Part shown: in pieces, positions 34,050 to 44,269 of the stretch | How the letters are laid out: every line of letters begins with the position of its first letter | Position numbering within the stretch: position 1 is the first letter of the stretch | NCBI GenBank assembly: GCA_958298945.1 | Contig: OY282606.1 | Location: forward strand, 48,745,920-48,809,919 | DNA: 64,000 bases | Origin: Atherix ibis | Taxonomy: Eukaryota; Arthropoda; Insecta; Diptera; Athericidae | Reading direction: 5' to 3' | Notes under the pieces: model-generated | What the model was told of the DNA's origin: nothing | The model's database searches: none | Seen by the model: only the letters and a program-made list of their open reading frames with translations | Position numbers and translations under genes: made by a program

Positions 34050-34713
34050 ACGATGTGTGTAGGATACTATTATAAATATAAATTATCAAGATGAGGATTT
34101 TTTTGTTAGATAGATGATTTATTGTGGATTTAACTTCAGAGGGATTGAGAAACGCAGGAGGTACGCTTATGGGCAACTTTTTTCTTATTATTTTTCCGTG
34201 TATATTTAAGTCTTGGATGTATCGTGTGGTTTAAAGGTTTTTGCTAAATTTTAATGCAACTTAACCCAGAATTTCTTTTTGAAAAGAACTCCTTCAATTG
34301 TAGAACTCCCAGACTTAACAATACCTTTTTCAAACCCAATTTTGAATTTTCTTATGTGCTATATAATATTTAACTATGAATTTCTGATTGTTCTCTTAAA
34401 TTAACTATTGATCAGTTTCTTTGACGAAGCTGACAACGCCAACCTACACAAAACATGAATTCACAAAATGGCCTTATGATCATCATGTTATACAATAACC
34501 TTTGGCTTTTATCTCAGAGACCTTACATACAAATTAATAAACAAGTAAATAAAATAATCCACTGATGAACTGTCAATCTTGGGTAATTTTTTAATAATCA
34601 CCCCTTCTTGTTATTGAATTTTTTATCAATTATTCCAATATAATTAAAATTTGATAAGATAATTATTTAAAGAAAAAAACAAGTGAGAAATTAATATTGA
34701 AAATCAGACTTAC
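34050..34713 (-). other. foxo intron after coding exon 2, 5' part
   Basis: AT-rich sequence directly downstream of the exon 2 donor (gtaagt, 34713-34708 on the minus strand). No exon encoding the expected next residues (NSIRHNLSLHNRF) is found here or anywhere to base 1. The intron is therefore at least 34.7 kb long. Confidence 0.8.
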
Positions 34714-34934
34714 CTTCCATCCGGCACTACTATTCGAATCGCCTTTATCCTTAAAATATGGTACGTTTTGGACCATCCATTCGTATATTTGGCTTAAAGT
34801 AAGACGTTTATCAGTCGCAGATCCGATGGCATGCGTTATCAAATCAGCATACGACATATTCCCCCATGCATTGCGACGCGATGAATTTTTCTTTGCTGTA
34901 CTGCCGGTAGTTTGTGAGGCAGATTGTTGTGGAT
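34714..34934 (-). CDS. foxo: foxo coding exon 2: start of forkhead DNA-binding domain
   Basis: FOXO is the forkhead transcription factor that acts in the nucleus when insulin/Akt signalling is low. This exon encodes 73 whole codons, [20 protein letters not shown] then [40 protein letters not shown] and [13 protein letters not shown]. That is the N-terminal half of the forkhead domain (helices 1 and 2, and the [10 protein letters not shown] stretch specific to FOXO). The donor gtaagt follows Lys directly (phase 0), at the usual forkhead split before NSIRHN. The acceptor is taken as the AG at 34936-34935, giving a phase 1 join to exon 1 (LAT-D-PQQ; Drosophila has LAPGDSQQ). Its pyrimidine tract is weak, so the exact 5' edge is less certain than the 3' edge. 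The recognition helix, nuclear localisation signal and activation domain lie outside the window. Confidence 0.95.
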
Positions 34935-36889
34935 CTATTATCATTCGTCATCGCAGGACCCAGCATGGAAAAATGGAAAAATTGTTTAGAAAAAAATCAA
35001 CATGAAAATTATATTAAACATAATTCAAAAGCCATTCAAACGACGAGTACACTACTGGAAAATACTATGGTATGAGGAAAAGTATAAGATGAGTTTATGG
35101 AACACTTAAACTTTCTTTATTGGAATAATTGAATTCAATTAATTAATCGAACGATTATTTCGAAACGACTCAATAATTGATGGAATTGTGTCAATCAATT
35201 AATATTGAGATTGTTACTTAACGCAACCAGCACCGACCACAGACTAGAGACCATTTCTCCCCACAGTTCGTAAAATTGAAACTCCCCAAACTTAATGCCA
35301 TTCACTCTGATGAAGTGTAATTAAAATGCAAATGCACAACAATTTTCGTTCCCAAGTTTTGATTATATGAGAAAACACTTTCCAGCCATTTTTCTTTTTT
35401 TCTTCCAAAAATTATGAATTTTTTTCCAAGAGTTTTATTATATTTTTCTCCCTATTTTGGTGATTGTTAAATTTCTGATGCAATTTTTCGCAAGATTTAC
35501 AAATAAAAAATTATATTTTTAAAAAATATCTAAATTCATATTAGAATTTAAAAAAATAATTAATTATTTTAGTAAACTTTGATGAAGTTTATTTGTAAAG
35601 AAAAAATTTATTCATCTACTAAATAATATTTAGTATCTAGTATAAATTTGATGCAATAATTTTAAGTCTTACTATATTTATAAGCTTCACTGATCCTATT
35701 TATCAATATTATGGCAATCATCTCACCACACATAGTAGACTAAACAAATACCCTAAAATTACTTAACAAGTCCAATTTCTGCCACGAAAGCAAAATTTTT
35801 GAGCACTATTTTAATATTTTTATTAACCTTAACTTTATTAAACCAAACCAAAATATTTGATAATTACGAAATGTTTAAATACAATACTTTCAATGACTAT
35901 TGGAGAAATAATTTCGAAAAACGAACCAGCGCAATACCCCAAGTTTACAAAAGACCCTATAACCTGAAGGACAAAGCACGTCTCTTACATAAGCAATAAC
36001 TCTTTCACGTAAATAAATAATAAATTGCAATCAATTTGAATCCTTTTAATATAAAAGAATACCACAAAAAAATAATTCTAATATAAATAACGTTTGGCTC
36101 AATGCAAAATTATAAATGCTCAATAATTAATCATAAACTTTGTTAAAAAAGAGCTTTGCGGAATTTTTTTTATTTTTTTTATTTATAAACCACTTACGCT
36201 GAAGGAATTATGAATATCCTAACAATGTTTTGGAGCATGGTGCGCGTGGAAAGTATTAGAACGGATAAAGGAAGAGATGTCGGTGCACTTTGCTATTAAA
36301 AAGCTGTTGACTGTAATGGTTTGGGAAAACCGATTGAGGCAGAGCATTCCACATTCGGATTGAGCGGTTAAAAAAAGAATCTCGAAAAGAGGATTCAGGG
36401 TGAACTGATGTGCATTCCTGGCGAAACGGGTATTACGGTGCAATTATTATATGGGCGGAATTTAACTGTTTATGGAAAATACGATAATATCAGAAAAGAC
36501 AGGAGACATTACGTCCGTAAAACCGAAAAATACGTACGTTGTCATTAACACACATACCAAGAATGGAAAGTTTTTCGGTTTCAGTTATACAATAGCCATT
36601 TATGAAAAGTGGCTGCAGATTTAGGTCTCACTTTAGAGACAGGAGACAGCTCTGTATTTTGAAAGTATTATATTCAACTCTGTTCTTCGAGTAACATAGT
36701 AATATGCTGTTTATATCGGAATTTAATGAGTTTAACATACGTTGCCGTGCCATCTCCATTGCCGAAGGGCCAATGGCTTGAAAAATTGATTGTACTGTCA
36801 GCAGCGAAATAGTGGATTGTATTAGAAGAAATAGATTAGAGATCGTTTCAATATGAAAATTATAAAAAGAGTTGCAGATATAATCGAAT

Positions 36890-37471
36890 CCTGGATAACA
36901 CCAGCAATTATTCAATAAGCTTTTAGCATATGTGTATGCGGACGACATCGACATTATGTGCCGAACAGAAAGAGCTGTTTGAGAGGTCTTCAACAAATTT
37001 AAGTCAGCAGCGAAAAATCTTGGGCTGCACATAAATGAAAGCGAAACAAAGCACATTGTAGCAATATTATAGCTTCGAAAGAGTTAAATTATTCTCCTAT
37101 TCATATTCAATGGTCACAGCTGACAACCACAAAGAAGAAGAAAACTGCCCACGAATGATGGTAGCTATCAAATTCTACTTCAGTCAGTCTTTAATATTTC
37201 ACTCCACAATTCTGACCGTATCATTAAAGCCACTGCTGTACAAGACACTAATCTTCCAAGTGCTCATGTATTCTTCAAAAACTTCAGTTCTCAGCCAAAA
37301 TTGTTGCGAAATCCTGTCCGCGTTCGAGTAGTCGAACCTTCAAAGAACGTTTGGTATACTATATAAGAATGGACGATTCCGGAGCCTATTTTAGTGACGA
37401 GATCTTGGAGTGTTACCGCGAATTAAATTTCCGGTAGGCTGGACACCTAATCCGTGTAGATGAAGAAGATA
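36890..37471 (+). pseudogene. RTE-like LINE reverse transcriptase relic, 5' part
   Basis: The catalytic box is intact in sequence: VYADDIDIMCRTERAV at 36932-36979, then EVFNKFKSAAKNLGLHINES and ETKHIVAIL. Later come KPLLYKTLIFQVLMYSSKTS and VLSQNCCEILSAFE (37230-37330), and the C-terminal block AGHLIRVDEED ends at 37470, preceded by a stop in RW. Stops and frameshifts interrupt the frame. Mariner B4 inserted at the TA at 37470-37471 immediately after the DEED codons. The LINE resumes at 38741. Sequence from 36220 to 36890 may belong to the same element but I cannot align it. Confidence 0.65.
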
Positions 37472-38738
37472 CGACGGTCGTTCAATAAGTCCTTAGAAAA
37501 TCCGAGAAATTGCGCTCGTAGTGTCGGTAAAGTAGCATTATCGACAGGAAAGCTGTCAAAATTTCAGCTCGATCCATAGTGTAGGTCAATTTCAATCGTC
37601 GATTAAAGTTAACGACATTTATTTGTGCATAACAATGGGAAAAAGCGAGTTTAGGGCTGTCATCAAACATCTCCATTTGAAAGGCTTAAGCCCGAAAGAA
37701 ATCAAAGCCGAGTTGGATGCAGTTCATGGCACATCTGCACCTGTTTTGCGATGGTTTACAATTGGGTGAATGAATTTAAACGTGGCCGTTCATCCACAAA
37801 AGATAAACATCGTTCAGGACGCCCAGTTGAGGTGTCTACTCCTGAAATCATCGACAAAATCCACGATCTGATTTTAAACAATCGGCGAATTAAAGTGCGC
37901 GATTTAGTTGAGGCCACGGGCATATCACAAGGTATAGTCGCTTCAATTTTGCATGAAAAATTGTCTGTGAAAAAAATGTCGGCAACATGGGTGCCGCGTT
38001 TGCTCTCAGAGGAGAATAAGCGCAATCGTGTAGTGGACTCTGAGGCTATGTTGGCACTCTTTCATCGCAATCCTGCCAAATTCCTTCGTCGATATGTCAC
38101 TGTGGACGAAACCTGAATACACTACTACACTCCAGAAACGAAGAGACAGTCATCACAGTGGATTTTTTCAAGGGTGAACGGGCTCCGAAGAAGGCAAAAA
38201 CGGTGCCATCGGCCGGCAAGGTGATGGCCACGGTCTTTTGGGATTCGCAGGGCATCATTTTTATCGACTACTTGGAAAAAGAAAAAACAATAACATGAGC
38301 GTCTTACGCGTCGTTATTGGAACGGTTGAGCGAGGACATGAAAGAGAAACGCCCCCATCTGAAGAAGAAAAAAATCCTCTTGCATCAGGACAATGCGCGT
38401 GTGCACACCTGCGCTGTTTCCATGGCCAAAATTGTGGAATTGAGAATGGAATTGTTGCAGCATCCCGCTTATTCACCAGATTTGGCCCCGAGTGACTATT
38501 TGCTTTTCCGCAATCTGAAGAAATTGCTTGGCGGACGACGGTTCACTTCCAACGAGGACGTCATTGCTCAAACGGATGAGTATTTTGCAAAACTTCCGAA
38601 ATCCTATTTTTTGGAAGGGATAAAAATTTTGGAAAAGTGTATACAGCTAAAAGGAGATTATGTTGAAAAAAAAAAATTTTTTTCTTTAAAAAACATTTTT
38701 TTTCCATCTTTTTCTAAGGACTTATTGAACGACTCTCG
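37472..38738 (+). mobile_element. Mariner family B, copy B4, both ends present
   Basis: A 1267-bp element, the only full-length mariner of families A and B in the plus orientation, that is, antisense to foxo. The left end is cgacggtcgttcaataagtc after TA (37470-37471). The right end is acttattgaacgactctcg followed by TA (38739-38740). It is inserted into an RTE-like LINE relic. Confidence 0.95.
37635..38670 (+). pseudogene. Mariner transposase, family B, frameshifts and nonsense (B4)
   Basis: Start at 37635 (MGKSEFRAVIKHLHLKGLSP; other copies have MEK). A base is lost near 37745 (GTSAPVFATV). The frame from 37751 covers YNWVNEFKRGRSSTKDKHRS to the first catalytic motif TVDET, where the following Trp is TGA (38113). 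Further frameshifts lie near 38165 and 38295. The frame from 38317 gives HQDNARVHTCAVSMAKIVEL, AYSPDLAPSDYLLFRNLKK with the second and third catalytic Asp, and ends near LKGDYVEKK, where the natural stop has been lost in an A run. Non-functional. Confidence 0.92.
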
Positions 38739-38740
38739 TA

Positions 38741-38935
38741 TTGTATGAAAAGGCTTCAATTACTCCATTTATGGTCCCAGGTAGATCCTGCTTTTGATGG
38801 AGTAACGGTGATAGCCAGGATCCAAAAACATTCTGGAAGAACTGGAAGACTGCGGTACGAAACCGAAATGTAGGTAGTTCTTTGATTTAGTAGGCCTAAA
38901 CCAAAATCGGTTGATGATGATAGAAAAATTAATAT
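38741..38935 (+). pseudogene. RTE-like LINE relic, 3' part
   Basis: Continues the LINE beyond mariner B4. Around 38828-38885 the codons give KTFWKNWKTAVRNRNVGSSL, resembling the C-terminal DWRTAVRDRxRWRSLI pattern. The relic appears to finish at about 38930 with ggttgatgatgatag, the short gat repeat often seen at the 3' end of such elements. Confidence 0.5.
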
Positions 38936-41900
38936 ATAAAAATGCGCAACGAAAAATATCACTGTCCCTTATGGATCAATCACTACAATTAACATCAAAA
39001 CGATGACTTGTTATATCACTGGCATCACCCCAGCGTGTTTCGTTTTCCCTCGACAATGAAAGACTACAATTAAGCTTATTACAATATTTTTAAATTGCTA
39101 CAGAACTGTTCATTTTGATTTTGGAGAATCCTTTCAATAACAAGACGATATACAACGATGCCTCAAACCCCTTTAATATCGTCTTGATAGTCACCGCAAT
39201 ATTTATACGAAAAGTTTCCTCAAAAGTAAAAAAATAATAATTTTGAAGGAATATTTTTCTGATTTAGTTAAAAGAACGCAAACATATTTACATGTGCGAA
39301 GGTAATTTATAATGTGGTTGGGGTATAATAAATATTTTGAGCAATCAATTTTTGTTCTCCCAAACAATCTTGTAGAAAAATAATATAAATATTTCTTAAT
39401 TTGAAGTACAAAACGATTAATATTCCATTTGATAAGTATTTCTGGTTTCACAATATAAAAAAAGAGACGAAAATCTATCAAAAATATTGTAAATTGGTTT
39501 TACAAAATCCCTTCAATTTAATATAATCAATACCTCTAATAATTTTTTTACTATTTCAAAACAGCTGATTATCCTTATCACAGGTCGATAAAGTCAGTTT
39601 CAGTTCATGGTTATTGTTCGATTTGTATTTATTTCCAATTTTAAATTATTTACTATATTATCACCGAAAAACAAATATTAAAGGTTATTTATTTTTTAAT
39701 ATATTTGATCAATATCAAATTTAATACCAATAATAAAAAGAAAACAATTACTTTAAAAACATACAAATTTTGGTTATATTCAGTATGAAATGGTTGACAT
39801 TTTATTTTATTTTTTATGACTTGATTTTTTCTTCTTTTCGCCATAATAGAAGGTACTCGTACAAAGGAAGCCATACTTTTAAAATATGTTTGAGGTGGTG
39901 AACGAACAATATTCAAACAAGGTCACTTGTTTGAATATGATTTTATAAAATGTTCATGTTTCTTAATGTAGACGATTTTGTTTAAGAATAAATTTTAGCA
40001 TTCATTTGAAAGCTCCCAATCGATGTGGGTGCAGTTATAAGAGAAACCGGCAGGAATTGATCTTTAATCCAAACGTTTTTAATGAAATTAACTTTAATAA
40101 ATTCACGACCAATTGGACTCACACAGAAACATCCAAAACTATATCTTGTTATGCATTTGCACACATAAAAATGCTTAAAACATTTCGGGTCACACGATAG
40201 AGTTATTATTTTAAATATTTTCCCATAAATTTTAAACTCTTTTTTGGCTGAAAATATTTTAAAATTTTTTTTCACTATTTTTTTGTTAAAATCCAATAAT
40301 AAATTGATTGAAGTCATCATAAAGCAGTGCCACACCCTTGCTGTAAAAAAAAACACCTCTTTAAGCTTTTCGATAACAGTTTATTAACCTTAAAGTCAGT
40401 TTTTGATAGTAATTTCGTGCCTGTATGTTGTCAGATAGTAAACTTTTTCTTTTTTCTGTTGTCAAATGGATGCTTTGTTATGGTCTTTCCGAAAATATTT
40501 AATTAACTTATTAACTAAAACAAATTTACTCCCATTGGTTTTTTTCTTTTATTAGATTTTGGTAATTCAATTAATTTTAATGAATTTAAAATTTTTTTTA
40601 TTATAATTTAAATCCATTTTTTTTAAATTTGAATTTAAAAAAAAAATGGATTAAATCACATTATATCTGTAAGACGCCATCTTTGTAAGAAGGCATAATT
40701 GTAAGACGCCATTTTTGTAGGACACCATCTTTATTAAACCCAATGTACTTCTTTTGCGTGGCTAGCACTATTTTTGTTTTGCTTTAACTGGTATAAATTT
40801 AATATAATTTTATTTTGTATACAAATAGATACAACCGAATTTGATGTGATTCATAAGTTTTTTTTAGAGTAAAATCAAATTTTTAATATAAAAAGTATTA
40901 CTTGCAATTTAATTTATTATTTTATTAATTAGAAAAACATAGGAAATGTCAATAGAAATTATAGGAAAAAAAATAAACTCATTTCGAAAATAATAATCAA
41001 ATATTTAATATATAAAGACTTTTAATACTTAGATCCCTTAAACCAAAAAAAGCTCCGAAAATTTAATAAATATGCCACACCCTTTTCTATTTTTATTCAA
41101 TAACCTATTCATAAATTCACATATGCTTTGTGAAAATAATTTCATTAAAAATATAGGACAATATAAATAATATTTATTAGCCAGCATTACTTAAATGGTC
41201 TTTGTTTCTGTACTAATCCTTGGGAAACTAAGTGAATTATTTTAATTCTTTACCCCACATGAATAATATGACTAGACCCCTTACTAATCCTGTTATATAA
41301 TAAAAAATGCATACTTAATACACTTGACACACCCACTTTTACCTAAATATATCCCCAACCATAAATTATTAATTGATATTTGGTGATCATCACATGCATG
41401 GTCCAATAGCAAAAATAATAATATTTTCCTACACATACGAGTATATACAATATTAACCATTATACGAATGAGTCTAATACTATTGCTTCTAGTATATTAT
41501 AATATATATCTGCTCCCTTTGACTTATCTAAATAAGTACTGCAATATGTTATAGATTGGTGGGCTCGTCGCTATGCAGCTTATTTAATGAATAATAATAA
41601 TGCCAATTTGACTTTTATAAAATCTTCTATTTTTTTTGCCAACTATCACCGAGATCAGCAATTAATCTGAATAAATAATAAACAAATTAATAAAAAAACT
41701 GATGAAATTATAGAATCAGACATAGAAGAAAAGATTAAAAATAATTCATCATTAGTGATAACCTTTTTTCTGTTGTTATTGGATTATGCATAATAAAACT
41801 GATTACTCAGGACACAAATACAGCGTTCGGATTGACCTCAACCCTTAATACTTGGCTTTAATGATAAACCACAATTGATATGCCGAGTTTCGTGGTCGTA

Positions 41901-42390
41901 CTTCCGTGCAATGATACCAATATAAGGCCTTTGAGCCAACCGCCGACCCACCAACAAGTTGGCGTCTACAAGGTAACTACAATAAATTTTTTTAAAACTT
42001 TGGTTAAATTTGTTTTGTTTTTAGATTACGAATAATATTCTTAACAACCCATTCGTACAAAACTATATAAGTATACGTCCAAAATAATCTAACGTAGTAC
42101 CCCCTGCCTGCTTACCGCCCTTCTACTGATAACTCTCTTTACAGTATTCAGTAAACATAGACTCATGTTAATCCATACATGCTAACTACCTCCAATGTTG
42201 ATAATAAATTAATATTGATACAATTGAGTATCCCTGGTCGAAGCAAACAAATTAAATCTCTTTGCAAACAAAATTTAGAAATAAAAACAAAGAATACCCG
42301 TCGACAAGATAAAAGATCATAGATAACTGATAACAAAAGGTGATACGGTGTTATTGAATGGCAGAATATACGAGCACTCGTAAAGCATAC

Positions 42391-42787
42391 CTGTTGCTAG
42401 CTGCTGATTACTGGCCTTGTTACTCTCTGACTCCTCTGATGGTTCTACAAAGTTTTCGGGTCGCGGCAATGGCCAAGTATTTGATCGTGCCCTTGTTTGG
42501 GGCTCAAATGCTCCATCTTGTAACTCGGCGCCTAAATCCATTTGAATATTGTTATTATCATTGAGTGGCGTTGGCTTCGGTGGCGTCGTCCACTCATTGC
42601 CAAATGGATCCATTTCTTGCATCTCTTGCATAAAATTGAAAATATTTAACCACTTCGTCTTGAAAGCTTTTCTTTACACCTTTTCGAAGAAAAAATATTT
42701 TATATATCGTCTTCAAACGATATTATTATTGGTCGGAGTGATGAATATCTAAAACGTTTGAGCTGCTATAAAATCGAATTTTGTCAT
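42391..42787 (-). CDS. foxo: foxo coding exon 1: 5' UTR, N-terminus and Akt site
   Basis: Coding part 42391-42631. The frame reads [80 protein letters not shown], then one base of a split codon before the donor gtatgc. [23 protein letters not shown] is the conserved FOXO N-terminus: RxRxxT is the first Akt phosphorylation site and a 14-3-3 binding site, through which insulin signalling excludes FOXO from the nucleus. Three Met precede DPFGNEW. The third, at 42613, has the best context (gaaATGg) and matches the Drosophila start MMDGYAQEW in spacing, so translation may begin there. The exon's 5' edge is set by a strong acceptor (long pyrimidine tract then cag, ending at 42788). An in-frame stop lies at 42676-42674. 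The rest of the 5' UTR must lie in one or more exons to the right. Confidence 0.95.
42749..42787 (-). promoter_or_regulatory. Short upstream ORF in the foxo 5' UTR
   Basis: If the exon begins at 42787, its first three bases are ATG, opening a 12-codon frame ([16 protein letters not shown]) that ends about 117 bases before the first main ATG. The Kozak context depends on the preceding, unseen exon. Such an upstream frame could lower cap-dependent initiation; Drosophila foxo is known to use internal ribosome entry in its 5' UTR. Regulatory role inferred only. Confidence 0.45.
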
Positions 42788-43600
42788 CTGAAAAAGAAAG
42801 AAGAAAAAAATTGAAAATTGAATATTGACAATTAAAAATATTCTAATGAAGCTTAAGATGACCATGAATTTTTATTCAATTTTTATAGGAGAAGAAATTC
42901 CGATTTAAAATATTCCATTTTTTTATGAACACTAGGTTATTTTTAGGACTAGCAGATGTAGCTTTACCAATTTCTGCGATTATAAAATATATCTTCGAAA
43001 ATAACGTTGACGTGTATTTTAATTACTAAATTTTATTTATATTTAAATTACCTAATATGCATACTTAAACTTAAGCAATAATAGTAATGATTTTATTGAA
43101 GACAATTTTGCCAGAAGACAAAAGTAAATTTCCGTTAATTTATCACTTTTTAGCTTGTAATTAATATGAATTTAAGGCTGTTCAATTCAAATGGATTTGT
43201 AGGGCTTCAACACATAGTCTTAAAATCGTATTTATTAGAGGCTAATTTATATATTTTACTAACTAATCTAACAATTTGCTAAGACGTTAGTGCACTCTTA
43301 TTTTTCGTGATTTTATGGCTTTTTGGAACCACATTTAGCACCATTTAACATTAGTGACCTAACAGAAAATCAATATTTCATTTTAGTTTGTCTTAGAAGT
43401 TTTACTGTTAAAACATGTTATTTGGTTATGTTTAAAAAAAAATGAAGAACATATGAAGTTTGTTTGATTAACTATAAAAATTGTTATTTTCATGAAATTT
43501 CAATATTTTTTTCTTTTTAACTGATAAAAAGCAAAACAAATTAATAATAAGCGAAAATTTTGAAATAATTTTTAACTTATTAAGCAGTAAAATTCATTTA
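42788..43600 (-). other. DNA upstream of foxo coding exon 1 (5' intron)
   Basis: The first bases on the minus strand side are the polypyrimidine tract and cag acceptor. The remainder is AT-rich with no recognised motif. It is treated as intron because of the strong acceptor, but no upstream exon has been identified. Confidence 0.6.
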
Positions 43601-43609
43601 AAACTCAAA

Positions 43610-44263
43610 TATTTTTATAGTAAAATTTGTAGTGTAAAAATTTTATAGTAAAATTTGTATTGTTAAAATTTTTATAGTAAAATTTGTTTTCTTAAAATTT
43701 TTATAGTACAATTTTGACAGTGAAATTTTTATAGTAAAATCTTTATAGTAAAATCTTTATAGTAAAATTTTTATAGTAAAATTTTTATAGTAAAATTTTT
43801 ACAGTAAAACTTTTATAGTAAAAATTTTACAACAAAACTTTTATAGTAAAATTCTTACAGTAAAATTCTTACAGTAAAATTCTTACAGTAAAATTCTTAC
43901 AGTAAAATTCTTACAGTAAAATTCTTACAGTAAAATTCTTACAGCAAAATTCTTACAGTAAAATTCTTACAGTAAAATTCTTACAGTAAAATTCTTAGAG
44001 TAAAATTCTTACAGCAAAATTCTTACAGTAAAATTCTTACAGTAAAATTCTCACAGTAAAATTCTTACAGTAAAATTCTTACAGTAAAATTCTTACAGTA
44101 AAATTCCTTACAGTAAAATTCTTACAGTAAAATTCTAACAGTAAAATTCTTACAGTAAAATTCTTACAGTAAAATTCTTACAGTAAAATTCTTACAGTAA
44201 AATTCGTACGGTAAAATTCTTACAGTAAAATTCTTACACTAAAATTCTTACAGCAAAATTTTA
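43610..44263. repeat. 14-bp minisatellite, roughly 45 units, two sequence variants
   Basis: The right two thirds (43850-44263) is a nearly uniform array of taaaattcttacag. The left third (43610-43850) has the variant taaaatttttatag with irregular spacing. Variants such as gcaaaa, ctcacag or cctaacag are single-base changes scattered in the array. On the foxo sense (minus) strand the main unit reads ctgtaagaatttta and so contains a splice-donor-like gtaaga in every unit. The array lies about 0.8-1.5 kb upstream of coding exon 1. Confidence 0.97.
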
Positions 44264-44269
44264 ATGGTT

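Larger units (their letters stand above)
34935..42390 (-). other. foxo intron between coding exons 1 and 2
   Basis: A 7.5-kb intron (donor gtatgc at 42390, phase 1). It holds an RTE-like LINE relic split by mariner B4, both antisense to foxo, and otherwise AT-rich DNA. At 40672-40730 a short motif similar to gtaagacgccatttttg occurs about three times. At about 40609-40655 an A/T-rich inverted repeat (aaatccattttttttaaat and its inverse) is seen. The parts at 35000-36200 and 38940-42390 show no recognisable gene. Confidence 0.8.

Noticed and set aside
36628..37056. 142-codon open frame on the minus strand
   Set aside because: It is antisense to the RTE-like reverse transcriptase relic with its YADD box on the plus strand.
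40006..40356. Overlapping open frames on both strands in the first coding intron of foxo
   Set aside because: No protein resemblance on either strand; likely a chance region with few stops.
43610..44263. CRISPR-like array
   Set aside because: The 14-bp units are directly adjacent with no unique spacers and the genome is insect; it is a minisatellite.
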